This document shows positions 26,201 to 41,200 of a stretch of DNA of 64,000 bases, piece by piece. The first letter of the stretch is position 1. Each line of letters begins with the position of its first letter. Both the position numbers and the translations under genes were made by a program. Source of the DNA: Mycteria americana (Eukaryota > Chordata > Aves > Ciconiiformes > Ciconiidae); contig NC_134365.1 in the NCBI RefSeq assembly GCF_035582795.1, positions 125,837,577 through 125,901,576 of the forward strand, in the 5' to 3' direction. The notes beneath the pieces were generated by a model that saw nothing but the letters and a program-made list of their open reading frames with translations, made no database searches and was not told where the DNA came from.

Positions 26201-29200
26201 GGTACAGCTGCAGTAGTCTCCGTCTCCCCTTACAAGGTGTGCCGGGGTGCAATTACCCAGTGTGCCTTCTCCGCCTCCCCAAAGTGTCTCGAGGGTTTGA
26301 GAGGGCGAGGAAGGGAGGCATAGCAGAGTGAGAGGAGCTAACGAGTCAGAACCGCTGCTTGTGGGAGGAAGGGTTAGTGGAGCTTTTTGTTGGCTTTTCC
26401 TATTTCCCTGTCCTCTCGTGTGAGACTGATGTGTGGGGTCATTAGGGGATTGCTGCCTGAGCGCAGCTCACACCGGCTGCCTCCGTTCGAGGGAACGGAC
26501 CAGCAAAGCAGTCAGCAGGAGGGACATTCCCACAGGCAGGACTGATATTCATGTGAGGCCAGAGGCTCTTCTGCACACCTTCAAGACTGGCTCCAGCCCC
26601 AGCCGAGAAATGCGAGTAGGCAAGATGGGTCTCTTTGCAGTTGGTTGTGCATATTTTTTTAAGCACTCCATCCTTAATTGCCTGAAAAAATAGTAATAAT
26701 ATAAAGAAATCACTACAGAGACCTTCTTTTGGAATAAGCCCAGATGGAATGAATATTCTGTCTTTTGATTCAGATCCAACCTCCCAAAATTCAAGTGTAC
26801 TCACTAGTACAGAGCTATTTATTTTGCACTCGGGGGTGCAAGTGTAAATAAGATCTTTGACATATGTAATGAGAGCAGGCTGTTCTCTGGGTACTCCTGA
26901 ACCATTTCCATTTGTCCTCTGTAGAACTATAAAAAAGGTTTTTCCCCTCTACCTTTTGCAATAGCTCTTGTGGGTGACTTGCTTCTTTCTACCACATGCC
27001 TCAATCCTTGTTGCAGGGAAGGAGGGGAAAACGGCCGGTATCATCCTGTCTCTCAGCCTGAGTAAATTACTGGAATATTTTTCCATTTTCCAACCCTTTT
27101 TCATCTGTAAAGCTGGCAAATTGACCACTGAAATACATCACTTCACTTCCAGTTGTTACAGGTTTTTAGACTCTGTATTAAAAGTAATTATAGAGAAACT
27201 TTTACATGATTAATCCCCCTTGCCTAGACAGTTAACTCTTACGGATTTAAAAACAAACACACAGATTTTTTTTTTTCTCTCTTTTCTTCCAAACTTTTGA
27301 CAGATAGGGAAAGAAAAGTTCCACAAGTCACAGCACTGGGGTTACTGCAATAATGTTGCTATGCTGGTTGGAGAAGATAAACCTGGAATAGGAGGTGAAC
27401 CGTTACCTGGTCAGAAGCTGAAACCTAAATACAGTGTGTTTCCTGAAGGAATGGGAAGTGATGCTCCTGCTTGGGTAGCATTTGACAAGCAGGTATGTAG
27501 AAATCTGTACATGTATGCTTTTTACGAATAGTCACAATATGACAAAGATGGTATAAAGGTGAAATTCAGTTAGTCAAATACTTCAGAAGATTATTTTATG
27601 CATGCAAAAAAAAAGCTCCTAGATAGACAAAAAGAGTGGTAACATCTATTTTTCCATCATATTGTTATATTGGACAATTAATATATATAATGCCATACAG
27701 CAACATATAAAAATATTTCTGTATTGGGGTACATCTCCTACAGGATATAATAAAAATAAGGGAGTGGTTGATATATTTCTTTTTAGTGAAAATGGTGACA
27801 ATAAAGGAATTATTTGGCAACCTGGTAGGAATGAATGTAAGGTAGGCCCCAGTCCAGGAGAAAATGTGCATGGCACTCGGGAACTATTGACCACAGTGGA
27901 GTGCTATAGGCTTGGAATTCACTTACGCCATCATGTTTGCTTGCTCAAAGTCTTGTTGACTTTTGTGTGATCTGTTCACATGTAATATAGGTAGATTGTG
28001 TCCATTATAGACACAGGAATTTAAAATTAATATTTTTTTATTTTGTAAGAAGGTAGCGACACCTTTAAAGTTAGAGAGTTATCAAATAACTGTAATCTGC
28101 GATGATATGAATTTAGTAGCACACTGTCATTACTTTCCATGTTTAAGTTTACATTAAATTCTACTTAGCGATGTTTTATTTCTAAAGCAAAAAGCCTACA
28201 ATCAGAGAAGAAAAATCATCCAGAAAAAGAAATCATTTGACAGATCGTAGAAATGTTGCATGACTAAATGATTATGGTATTTAAATATTGGGAAGAATGG
28301 CTAATCTCATAGTTTTTGCTTTAAAAGAAAAGCCATGCAGCTAATTGCAGCACAATTACGCATTTGTCTCTTTGGCAGACCAGAACTACTACAAGGAAAT
28401 GTAAGGCTTGAACAGATAACACGTGACTTTGGTTAGCATTACCTCAGAAGTCCTTAGTACTGCTCAGATAGTTTTCAGCCATGTGCTCAGTAATGAATTG
28501 GTCTAATGTGCCAAAGTGTTAAGGCTTCAGCCAGTCCTGCATTTGCTTTATCTGCACCCTTCTTTCAACGAAGAAGCATGCATTGGCTTCTCAGGGCTGT
28601 ACATAAGTTAGCAGGACTTGGACCCAAGTTTATGAAATAAAGGGGTTAGGTAGGGTGCAGTGGGTACTGCCACTGAACATAGCTGGCGAGATGAACTAGC
28701 TAGCCTTTCTACATTCTTTCTCTAATCAGTGCAATACAGGGCAGGAGTTTGCAGGTTCGGAACTGGCCTCTGGAGGGCTCATGTGTTTGTATTAATTGCA
28801 GACAGTTAAAGGGAACTACCCAACTAATGTAGCTTCCCCCGTTAACAGCCTAGAATGCAGCTATGTCCTCCAGTGGTACAGTTTGTGACTCAGCAAAATG
28901 GACTGCAAGGAAAATGGTTTGAGTAGGTGTTTATCTTTTTAAATGTAGTCTGCTTTCTTACTATTTTTCTTTGGTTTCTAACTTTCAGCAGTACCATAGT
29001 AGTTGGAGGAAGGACAGGCATAAAACTTCATTATTAAGTAGGTTAAGAAATAGTTTTGCAATTTCATACGCCTAATAGGAAGCAGGTGTAAATTTAATTT
29101 CTTCTGCGATTAAGTACACACACAAGGCCTCCTGGGCTTGAACTGATGTTTATAATTTGACTACCACAGGTGCCAGGGAAACCTGGTGCCAACTTTACAA

Positions 29201-32200
29201 AATGCCACAGAGTTTATTCAGTATTCGTTACTTTTGGTTTTCATACGTAACATTTAAGTTTTTTAAAGAGTGGGATGGGAACTTTGCACACAGCAATGTA
29301 CTACAGATGAGACATGAGTTAGGAAGTGTTACATTTCAAGTATTTTTACAATTAACTTTGCTTTAAAATGAAAAGTAAGTCATCTTCTTTTCTGTTCCTT
29401 CCGCCCCTCACCCTTCCTGAATCACCTGTTTTGATCTGCAAAATAGCAGTTGGCTGCTGCATGTATTTCATACGCTAGCATGTTGATAAGGGTATAAAGA
29501 GAATAAAGTTTAAGTGCAAAAGAACTTACACAAACTTCTCGAATGGAGTAAACCAGGACATGGGTGTATGCTCAGTGAAAGAAAAAAATACAGTGTATTT
29601 AGGACCTGATTGTACTTGGAGATCTATGCAAACAGACCGTTTTGCCTGGCTGGTGTCTCACAAGACAACCATTCTCAGAAAAGATCATTGACACAATTAA
29701 GAACAATTAGTAATCAAATAGGGCACTTGAACAATATGTTTGTCAAATGACTATACTCTAGTGGGACTAGCAGAATAAGGAGAAGAGGGTACAGCATCTA
29801 AGGAAGTTTCCAATGGTTGCATGGCTTATCAGCAGCTGGGTAAGGAATGAAATTCAGCTCCTTGTCAGCTGAACCCCAGGATATTCAGACTGAGATATAG
29901 TGGTTCCACCATAGTACCTTTTAAGTCCCCTGGAGTATTCATGACATCTACATAGGGCTCCTGGTTCTTCCAGAATAGTAGCTGGAGGCCAGGAAGGATA
30001 CCTTCATCAGCAAAAATGGCACTATACACCAATGGTTAGACAAATGGAAGGAAGAAAAGGTGTTAAAGGATGATAGATGTCATACAAGGATGACATACAA
30101 CAGAAATATCAGTCTAATGAAGCAAGAATAAAGGTAATTGAACACATTAAATAGAATCATTGCAAAAAATGAAGTATGGATTGGCACTAATTTGACCCAA
30201 ATGTGTTGGGGGGGGCAGAATGGAAACCTTGTTTTAATTATTTGCTCCTTGCACATACTTACCACAGCAAGCATCCTGGTAGATAATGCAGTACTAAGTA
30301 GATACTTCTTGCACATTCCCTTAAAATTGGTCTTGGTGACTAAACACCATGAATGATACCAAGAAGTGCAAAATTGTGTAATGGTTTGCTGAGTTTGAGT
30401 TGGGATCTCCAGATATAAAGGCCACTGTAGTAAACCACTAACCACCTCACCTACGAAGGGGTTTTTTTGTGCATTATTGCTATTGCAAGAGACCATGAAG
30501 ACCAGTTGGTATACTCTGTGAGATTTCCCCATTCACTGAATTGCAGAACCAGGTAAGTTTTGAAATGCCAATATTGCACAGCTCTAAATGACTCCTGAAA
30601 AACGTCATTTCTCTCTGATAGTCTTCAGTACCATTCATTAGACAGCTTGCAGGGCCTGCTTAAAAAGAACTCTCCTTCCCACTTACCTCAATGGTAAAGC
30701 CATTACTGTCATAATGCACTTTATTTTCCAGCAATTCATTGAATAGAGGTCTAAAATTTGCTTCAGGACCTAGGTAGCTCATTGTGCTATCAGAAGTACT
30801 TTGTTCAGAAGATTTTCCAAGCAGCCTGCTGATAGTTTTATATTTGATTTATTTCTTTACTTCAGAGTTCCATCTCTGCTTAGATGTTGTGATAATAAAA
30901 ACGCCAAGCAAAGAATTTTAAATTTATGTGATTTAATGTGGATTTCTATTCTTACATTTCTGAGAAATAAATATACCTCCTGAAATCCACACAGTTACTT
31001 ACAATCTATACAAGTTTATTTTATTGACATATTTTGCAAAAGCATTGAAGATTTTGCTTCTTTATATTTATTTATTGTTTTTAATAGGTATTGTCTTTTG
31101 ATGCCTATTTTGAGGAAGAAGTGCCTGACAAAAATCAAGAGCTCTATAGAATCAGACATTGTAAAATATACTTCTACCTTGAAGATGATACAATTCAAGT
31201 GATTGAACCCCAAGTGAAAAATAGTGGCATAACTCAAGGTATCTATTTTTAATGGCACTCTTTTTTTTTTTCCCCCTTTATATCTTTCTTCAGTACAGTC
31301 TTGGTCCATTCTAATGGATACATAACGTGACTTCTTGTAGTTAAAATGGGCTGTAAGTGAACAGCTATAATTGTCTTTTCTTGTTATGGATCATAATGTG
31401 AACATCTTATTGTAGTTTCTGAAGATGTAGGTTTTGTAAGGCAGAATCCTCTCCTGCACTCACATGTACAATTTTTTCTCTAATACAGCTGTTTGAAAGC
31501 ATATCGTAGTGGGTCTATTGTCAGTGTCGCATCACTTCTACAAAAACAATTTGTGTTCTAGATCTCCATTCCTGAGCCTGGTTCCTCCCATCTTGGCACT
31601 GACAGTAAGTTCTCTAGCTGCAGCTCTGTAATTTTTCATTAGCTGCTGCAGTATCTCTGCTGTTGTTGAAGGAGAGCGCCTTTTGTGCCTCTGGCTGTTG
31701 GTTCTTTTATGATTAAAGTGCCCTTGGCACAGTAATTTTTCCTTGATGCCTCTAAGTTAAGAAGCTGCCTTGCCTCAATGTCACACCACTGCACTTGGGC
31801 CAGCCTGAGGACTTTTGCAGGACGGTTTACTGAGCTGATTTACTGCAGTATTAATGGGCTTGGTTTACATTAAGAAAATGTGATCTAGCGGTCAACATCC
31901 TGTTGCAGAAGGGGAGCACAGCTGCTGCTGCTTGGTGTTTACGGGTCACTGCCAGAATTAAAAGTTTTCAAGGAATATAGTCCAGATAAGCAGGATGTCT
32001 CAGGATGAGTTTCTTGGGATGACTGCGCCTCCCCGTCCCCAAAGATATTTTGTACGTTCTGGTGGATCTTAGCACAGCAGTTTTAAAAAATAAGGTAACC
32101 ATTTAACTACTGTATTCTTTTCCAAGATGAGCAGATGCTATCAATTTCTCTGTCTACAGAGTAGGATAATATTTAAAGCTGTTACGTGCATCATTACTGT

Positions 32201-35200
32201 TAGACCTGGGATAAAATTACCTGGGAATCTTTTCTTAAACCAGTACTTCAGGCCCTGCTCTCTCTGTGCTGAGTGGTTCTTGCCAGAAATCTTACTGGCT
32301 CTTCAGCAGGAACTGATTTTGGGTTCAGAGGAACCTCGTCCTACTCCTACCTGGGCAAGTGCTTTTTCAAGACCTGAAGAAAAGCATGTTGAATCTCTTC
32401 TCCTGGGAACTTACAAGTTACTTACCTGCTCCCTGCGCTCATATGTGTGAGGCCAGAGACATCATCGGGTTTAGGTTTTCCTTGACTTGTGTGTCGCGGG
32501 AGCCGGAGTGGCAGTTTCTTGATTTTGTGGCTTAGAACAAATGACCATTGACAAAGGAAGTACAATTAGCCTGAGAGGCAGAGGCAACATCTTTGAGAGG
32601 GAAGGTGGAAGCCAGGTTCAGTAGAGCAGGATAAAGCAAATTCAAAGCTGATTCCTTTGAATCTAGCTAGACAAATGAGTCATTTTCATTGTCTTTGTAG
32701 TATGGGTTGTGCAGGCTGCCCCTTCAGGCCTCATGTTCCTGGCAGTGTAGTCGTGATCCTGTGGTGACAGGAAGGCTACAATTTGCCCCTATTTCCTTGG
32801 TTGTATCTTATGTTAATGGTTTTGGAGTCACCTTTGGTACTGGATCTAAAATTAACTGAACAGTGTTAGAGAGAAACAAGAATTCTCTCAGTCTTCCATG
32901 CAAGGATGTTTTGAAGGCCTCTACAGCTTTGTATGAGTACTTTATGTGGGATAAATGCGTATATACAACGTATTAAACTGATGAATTAAAAAGAAATGTT
33001 CTAGGATCTCAAAAGTGCACTTAATTTATTTGTTGCTGGTACCTGGGCTGGTAAGGAAGCTCTGTATATTGATTGTGTTTAGGAAGGAAGAGACACTGTA
33101 GATTGAAAGGCCCAAGGACTATTTGGGATGTGTTTAGGCTTCACAGTTGATGAGAAGATCTGGGGCCTATACTTTATCATAAACAAACATCTACATAAAT
33201 ATTCTTATTATCCTAGAAGTTAATATGATGTAGAGGGAAAAAAGGTGGTGGAGGTGCCTATCAGAGGATTCTTTACTCACATGCACTTGGGCAGTGACTT
33301 CATGCTCCATAACTGAAGAACACCCACAAAGTTCTTATGTTAAAGACACTAAATATTTGTTGTTGAATATATGCAAAAACAGTGTTTCTTAAAAAGAAAT
33401 CCCAAACCATTAGCTGCTAGTCTTACTCTGTTTTCAATTAAAAATTGACCCATTGCCTCTTTTATTATAATTATATATGTCTCTTATATTATTCAAATTC
33501 CCTGTCCTGAGTGGGAATTTGTAAGCCTGAGAACAACAGAGGCATAATCGTCTGCATTGTGAAGCTGGTAAACTGAAGCATAAAGGAATGAAAATCTTGC
33601 CCATAATCATGCAGAAATTATCGTTAACAGGGTGAGGAGCTGAACTGAACTGAAGTTCGATCTTAACCATAATGCTGTCCTCTGCACGTCTGCTGAAATA
33701 CAACATTTCAGTTAATTAAAAGGCCGGGGGATTGTAGAGGAGAGTTCAACTGTAGGAGAGCTTGGGTTGTTGAAAGGCAACCTGCACTGAACAAAAGAGC
33801 ACAGGTGTGGGGATGTGGGTGAAGAAAGAAGTGTGGGAACATCAGGAGCAGGATAGCTTACTCTGTGTAAACAGTTGGAGAGTTGCAGTGGCAGGAAAAG
33901 GGTTGTGTAAAGGAGGAACAGCAAAAAACCGTAATGGAAAAAGTGGAATTGAACTGCTGAAGGCAGAAGGTGGTGACCTTAACTTGGATGTTTACCCCAG
34001 CAGGAAAGTTGTAAAATAGACAGCTCAAATGGCTGTTCTCAGGAGTCTTCTTGCAGAGTAGATATAGCAGTGGTGGGGTAGATCAAAGGTAGGTGGTAGG
34101 GTAGATCAAAGGTAGATCTTCTTAGCTTGGCTGGTTAATGCCTTGAGGCCACAGGATTATCAGTGCTTGTGCTGTAACCCACAAATGAGAGCTTGATGGT
34201 CTGAATGGGTGTCCCTGGGCATGGTGGGATCAGAGAAACGTAGTAGTTTCTCACTGTACTCTCCACTGTGGGTAGCACTTGTGGCTTTGGAGAAAAAAAA
34301 CTTGGAGAGGCTTATGGACTGCAGGAAGATTTGGTGAAGGAATAGCTGTCAAAGAAGTTAGAAGAATTTCTAACTTCGATTATGATTTTACAAAACTAAA
34401 ACAAATTGGCTTCGGGGGGAAAAAAAAAGCCAGAAAATGTGCTTTTACCATTGATCAAAATCTCAGAGTGACACCATTGATCAAAATCTCAGAGTGACAC
34501 AGTAAACAGTAAAATCTGTGGGAAGTGTATTTCAGTGACTTTAAAAAAGTGCATTATGGAATTGGCTGCTGTACTTGGACATGAATTTGGACAGATAAAG
34601 TTGCTACCGAATAACTGAAATTTACACTTCATTTAATTTTGGAAACTGCCTTGCTATAGTTTGAACTTTGGAAAATATTAGAAGCATTAGAAGAAATCTA
34701 TACAAACAGAGAAATTCAATGCAAAACACAAAGGAATGCAGAGGCCAACCTGAACTTGAGAACCCAGAATCAAAGCAAAAAATACCAGGACAATCACAGT
34801 ACATAAAAACTAACTAAAGATAAGGGAGTACAGAGTGAAGAGAAGGACAGTAAACTTGACTGCATAACAAACTCCACTGTGTTCTTCCCGAGCCAGAATG
34901 CTAATTATTCTTCCCATATAAAAAGAAATTCTCCCATAGAGCGCCAGGCTAGATATGGCAGTGCAAGTGTTTTGTAGATCTAATTCCCAGTTAACAGGAC
35001 TGTGGCTGGCTGATACTGCCTTATCAAAAGGTCATTTATGTCCCATGGGGTTGACTGTAGCTTCCAGTGCAATCCAGGCTCTGCACACCAGAGCAGAGTG
35101 GAGCAGCTGGCTGGTTTCCCCAAGGTCAGCCAGCTGAAAAAGAGAGTGGAGCTGCCTGCTGGCTGGGTTCCCAAGGCCGGCTGGCTGAAGAGAAAAGTAC

Positions 35201-38200
35201 AAGCGGGAAAGCGAAGTTGCAGTCAGCTCCTCCAATATAACCGATTATCTAAGAGTTTAAGACCTCCCCTGCGGCCTTGAAATAATTGTGATTTTGCCAT
35301 ACTTAATGGTGGCCAAATCACGACCGTGCTATGTTCTGAGACGGGGGAATAAGTGAATGTAACAAGCCTCCTTGTTTATTGGGGTGAACTCTGTGTTGTA
35401 GGAATAGTAGTGGTTGCTTCTCCTCCTTTCTGTGCAAGCAGTCAAAGAGTGTACAAACTCCAGGTGTTACCCATTCCTCTCCTTTCTCTAATGCACTCTT
35501 GAATAGTGCAGAGGGAGTCAGAAAGCTCTGCTGAGGAAATTCTTGATACCACTTTATTTCTTCTGTAGAGCAGCGTAGCAGCAGAGACCAAATAATTTGC
35601 TGCTCAGTTTCATGAACTGCCCCATACTCAAAAGGCCTTCACTACTATTAAGGTCTCCTTAAGCTGCTGCTGTAGTTGCCAAATAATCAGACGCCCTGAG
35701 AGAAAAGAAGATATGCTACATATTATGGTATGGGAGCTTGATGCCATGACCACTGTCAGAGAAAAGCAATACCCCGACTCCCTTTACAAGAGCACAGTAG
35801 AGGAGAGCTTTTTTTGCATGACCAGATGCAAATATTTAAAATAATGCTTGGTCGTGCAGTAGGATAGCCTGCTCAATAAACTGACAAAACCCAAAAGAAA
35901 CATCAAGAATAGCCATCCATCCTGAGCAACCTGAGTGTTGCACATGCCCAGATCCTCCTTTAACAACTTGTAGCAAATTTCTAGAAGTAGAAATGTAATT
36001 ATTTTCCAGAAGGAAGGACAATTTAAAAAATGCTGAGACCTAACCTCAGCTGATCAGGTTTTATTGAATTTCAAATTCAACAATATAAAATGTATCCTCT
36101 ACATGTGTAGATCAGGCACAGTGATACCTAATAAAAGCAAAGGATTGCTACAGATATTATCTTTACAAGACATTTTCCATTAGGAAATAAATTCTTATCC
36201 CTCAACAAAATGGGCATATGGATTATACTTTGAAAAGTGATATGAAAAACTAGCTGAAGGCTTATTCACCAGTTGAGGTGAATATACCCTCAGAAAACAT
36301 GTCATATTAGAAAACTGTCAACCATTATATTTTCACTAAAATGATGATTCCACAGGGTTTGTGTTTATGTGGAGGACTGTTCTGACTTAGCACATTATCT
36401 GTTGATTTTTGTAGAAGTGACCCAAGAATTAGACAAAATCAGGTAACACATTTTAAAGTATGTGGTTTTGTTAATGGTAATGTGATGCAGTTTTGCATCA
36501 TGTTAGAATGTGCTAATTACCATGTTTTCTAACTAATATTTCCATGAGGATGCATCTTAAATATATGTATAAGTATGCAGATAGAGGTTCAAATTTATTT
36601 TACAAAGGGCAGTAATGAGAATGTCGGATTTGGTACATGTGAAATATCAGGATGCTGAATAGGTCTTAAATAATTATTTTAATGGGAACATAAAGTAAAT
36701 CTGCTTTGTTGCTTTATTCCCCTGAAAAATTAAGGGTATGTTTTCGTTGTAGGAGTTAGAATTTAACAAACAACTCTGATAATGTAGAAGTGGAAGGTAT
36801 TTCGCACAGATTAGTCCTTAGGGAAATAAAGCGAACAAGAAAGAATTTCCATGGACTAACTCAGAAGTAAGGCCCTTCAAATACCAAACAAAAGCACACA
36901 ATGATATCTTCCTCCCTTCTCCTCTGCCTCTCTTCGTCCCCCCTCCACCCCCGCCTACCCCCAAAAACAAAATAGCAGTGCTGGAAAATCATCAAACAGG
37001 ACTCAGTGGGAAACACTACCAGATGCACAGCTGAAGGGCACTGGAAAGAGAGCCGGTTCTGTAGTGAGAGATAATGAGACAGACCTTTTAGATAATTGTG
37101 TCTAGTAAACTATTATTGTAGTAGTAGGTTAGTATCGGAACTATTTTTAGTTTTGGAATTTTTGTGTGTTTGCTGTAGTTGTCTTAAAGTTGCACCTTTT
37201 ATAATTACTGTAATTTTAAAGTTGTTGGGAACCTATGGCAGCAAGGAATTGTTATAATAGTATGGGTTGGTGGTTCCTGTCTGGTCTTAGCCAGTGGGTA
37301 TCTGCATTATAAAACTGGTGTTACAGAGGTGTCTGGGTTGGTAAGTACAGCAAAGAGCCTGCGGTTGAATACTGGACCATCTTTTTATTCTCTGCAGGGT
37401 ATTTTCACACAACTATACTAAGGTATTGATGAGCAAAACTTTCACTGTTGTCCTTTTTGTTCTCTCATAATGTTGAAAAAGAGACTTTAGTCACAGCTCT
37501 GCCAATCTGCTGTTCTTTGTGAACTCTGACTTCACTCAGAATAAATCATAGCTTGTCATACATGCAGCTGCATACCTTTCTTTAATGTATGCACTACATA
37601 TTTGTTTAACCTACTGAGGCTGTAGCTTATAAGTTGTTTCTAAAATACTTGTAGTATTACAAAAGTGTTGAGGTTGGAAGGGATATCTAAAGATTGTCTA
37701 GTCCAAACCCCCTACTCAAAGCAGGATCAGCTAGAGCCAGATGCCCAGAGCCGTGTCCAGGTAGGTTTTAAGTATCCCCAAGGATGGAGACTCTACAATC
37801 TTTTTTGGACAGCCTGTTCCCATGTTTCATCACCCTCACAGTAAAAAAGTGTTTTCTTGTGTTTGGGTGGAATCAGGTATTTATAAACTTTGATAAAATC
37901 CCCCTTCTGAGCCATCTCTGCTCCAGGCTGAACAGACCCAGCTCTCTCAACGTTTCCATATGAGAGATGGTCTCTTAATTTTCAGCTGTGTGTACTTTTG
38001 AAGCATTACCCAATTCATCAATGTATTTGTGAGTTTTCAGCTGATAGACCAATAGCAGATTCCTTCTCTTTTAATGTGGTAAATGTAAATAAATACAGTG
38101 GCCCCAGAATAACAGTCCTTTCATTTAAAGACTATAAAGAAGAAAACTTAAGTGTGTACTTACTTTAACAAAGTTAAAATGCCTCTCTTTTTTCTTTGTT

Positions 38201-41200
38201 CCTTTTATTTTCCCTTTCTTTTTCTTTTTGGATAGTGTTCCTCTTATACTATGGGTTATGAGTTCCTGGCTCTGTATTTCTGAGATATATCAATATTTAC
38301 ATTTTTCTACTGTAGCCCAGCAATCAGCCCAATTCATCTCAGTTGTCTCTACTTTCAGTTTGCTCCTTTATGAAGCTCAATTGAATGCGCCTGCTTCCAT
38401 GCTTGATAGGCCACGCTTTTTTCCTTGGTAGGGCAGTTTTTTTCTCTGACCTTAGCTATATATGGCTCTCCTCACCCTGCAGAGCATAGACAAATCTAGT
38501 CCCTACTATACACCCCTGCCACATGGTTTTTTGCACAACTTTTTTGTGTTGGTTTTTTTAAAGAAGAATTAATGATACTAGTGAGTACTGGAGACTGCTT
38601 TGCTTCTCAGAAAAAGTGAAAAAGACATCTCTTTTCTTAATAAAAGCAGCATCTTTGCTATTCTTGTTGAAAAAATACTAACCTGTTATGTTTGCAGCAA
38701 TACATGGGGATTTATTCCGGTGGTTTCCAGTTTGCTCCAAGAAGGTGGTAATTTTCTGTATTAAGTCTACTAGAACTTAAGTATTGTTGTTAGTAAAAAG
38801 GATCCTCTTACCTAATAGTTCTTTTGCTGAATGAAGGATAATTTTGTTTGTCCCATATGGCTTCATCTGTTTTGGTCATATCAGCATAGAAAATTAGCAA
38901 GTCTGTGAAGTGATCCTTAAAGCAATGGATATTCACTCTATGAATTTATTCTAATTCTTTTACAGGAACTATTGTTCGACGTCATCGGATTCCACTTCCA
39001 CCTCCTCGTGAAGATCAGTTCTATACTATAGATAATTTCAATATCAACATAGAAGTAATCCTTTATGCCCGAAGGTATAAGATTATAGATTGTGACCAAT
39101 TCACAAAAAATTTCCTGAGGAAGATGGGAGTTAGATTAAATCCTCCCGCAGGTCGTCCAGATGACCCATACACCAAAGAGCGGCAAAAGGTCAGATGAGG
39201 CAGTAATAGTGAAAACTTGATTTTAATAAAGGTGCCATTGCTATTAGTAATATGCATTATATAAAATATTTCTCTAATAGCAAACAGAAAGTATGTAGAG
39301 GTACCTATTTCAACATAATGAATCACAAGAGAAAACTTGCTTTTTAAAATTTTGTTATATGGCTCATTTTACTAACATAGTGAAGTCCCCAATATAACTG
39401 ATTTTCTCCTGATGTGTTCACGTACCTTTTGAAACAGAACAGAATTAATTGGTAAAAATAAAATAAACCTTTCTGTATTAAACTGAAAAGAAAAAAAATG
39501 GACCTATTATATGTTCTCCTTATGATTTTGCTTCAGCTAATTTAATGATAATAAACACTAATGATAATAAGTGTTTAAAAGAAGATCTAATTGGAATTGT
39601 GGTTCAAGCACATCCATGGCTTTCTGCAGACTCACTTACTTGATCTATTCATATGTCATCCTTCATCTCTACCCCACATGTTATTAACAGCTCTTTGCAT
39701 GTGTCAAGCAAATTCTGCTGCCACACAGAACCCAGCACTCTGCAGTTTTAAGACTTGTGAGATTTTGTTTGAATGCAGTTCCCTCTTTTATGAGTATATG
39801 GGAACACATATACACCTCCTCCAAAAATCTCACTCGCAGCTCCTGGATGCTATGTGGGTTCCTCTCTGCAGGATTTGGGGTCTTTTCTCTGGGAATAGTA
39901 GTGGGAGTGATGTTTTCTGTAGGGGGTAGTGACAGTTTCTTTCACTTCTGTTTTTCTTGATTAATGTGAGTGCAGATGGCACTGTATTTTTCTCTTGACC
40001 TGACTCTGTTAGGACTGTTGGCCCATGATATGCAGCCAGTTGTGATAGATCCAGCCTAGTACTCTGAAAGCAACAAATACTACACGTGTCTGTTGCATTC
40101 AACTTAATCCTCCCATTGAGAAAACTGCTGCAGCTCTCAGCAGCAAAAATGGAAGGTAATTATGACTGAGATGTGTAGGACCGTTTGCATGTCTTTGAGG
40201 CACTCTCAGGCCAACATGCTGGTTTCACTTCATTCATGCTTTCAGGCTTTTTGCAGTCCCCCAGTGAAAAGTAGTATTTGTAATACGTCTCCTGGTTCTG
40301 TGTAGTGGCGACTCAGGCTGGCCATGGGTTGCTTTTCCCTTACTCAGGCCTTGTAGGTAACAAGTGTGTATTAACACATGCTGAGTTGTCTTGATACTGG
40401 CAGACCGTGTCAACATTATGTATGGTACTGCATAACCTGCTTAGATTTTTTTTTTTTTTGTAAAAACAACAAGCAAAACATTCAAGTATTGTGCATATGT
40501 GTGCCTAAAGAGAATGGAGAGGGGAAAAAGGTTTGAGAAATAAGAGCATCAGAAGACCAAAAATTACTGAAATCTATGTCTTAATATTCTCAGTTGTTGA
40601 GAAATTACAGAAAAGTTATCTAGCCAATTCTGGCTGCTTTGTGCTCTCACTTTCCTGTGACTAATTTGTGGAAGGTAATTTTTTTTATTTATTAAGGGTG
40701 GATTGCTCTGTACTGCTGTGATCAAAATTAAATAGGTTGCACCAGACTCCTAATAGTGCAGATGGCCAGAAAATGAAGGTACGAAGGAAAGGCACAAGAG
40801 CGGGCTGTCCCCAGGTGCCGAAAGACGAGCCAGCGGGGAAGAAGACCGGCCTGGCTGACTAGAGAGCTCTGGCTCGAACTGAGGAGAAAGAGGAGAGTCT
40901 ATGACCTCTGGAAGAAGGGGCGGGCAACTCAGGAGGACTACAGGGGTGTAGCGAGGCTGTGCAGGGAGAAAACTAGAAGGGCCAAAGCTGAGCTAGAGCT
41001 CAGTCTGGCTGCTGCTATAAAAGACAACAAAAAACACTTCTTCAAATACATTAGCAGCAAAAGGAGAGCTAAGGAGAATCTCCAGCCCCTAGTAGATGGG
41101 GGAGGAAACACAGTGACCAAGGATGAGGAAAAGGCTGAGGTACTTAATGCCTTCTTTGCCTCAGTCTTTATTAGCAGGGCCGAATGTTCTATGGGTACCC

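Larger units (their letters stand above)
31239..37651. other. EFHC2 intron 3, main part
   Basis: Intronic DNA without recognised exon. Holds an exact 26-bp tandem duplication (34447-34500), a shorter approximate duplication near 34072-34118 and a degenerate two-unit repeat at about 35095-35197. Confidence 0.65.

Noticed and set aside
27662..27970. 102-codon + frame in intron 2
   Set aside because: It has no counterpart in EFHC2 and would disturb the continuous exon 2-exon 3 frame.
36484..36501. Small perfect inverted repeat TGATGCA-GTTT-TGCATCA
   Set aside because: A seven-base stem is expected by chance in 64 kb and has no context.
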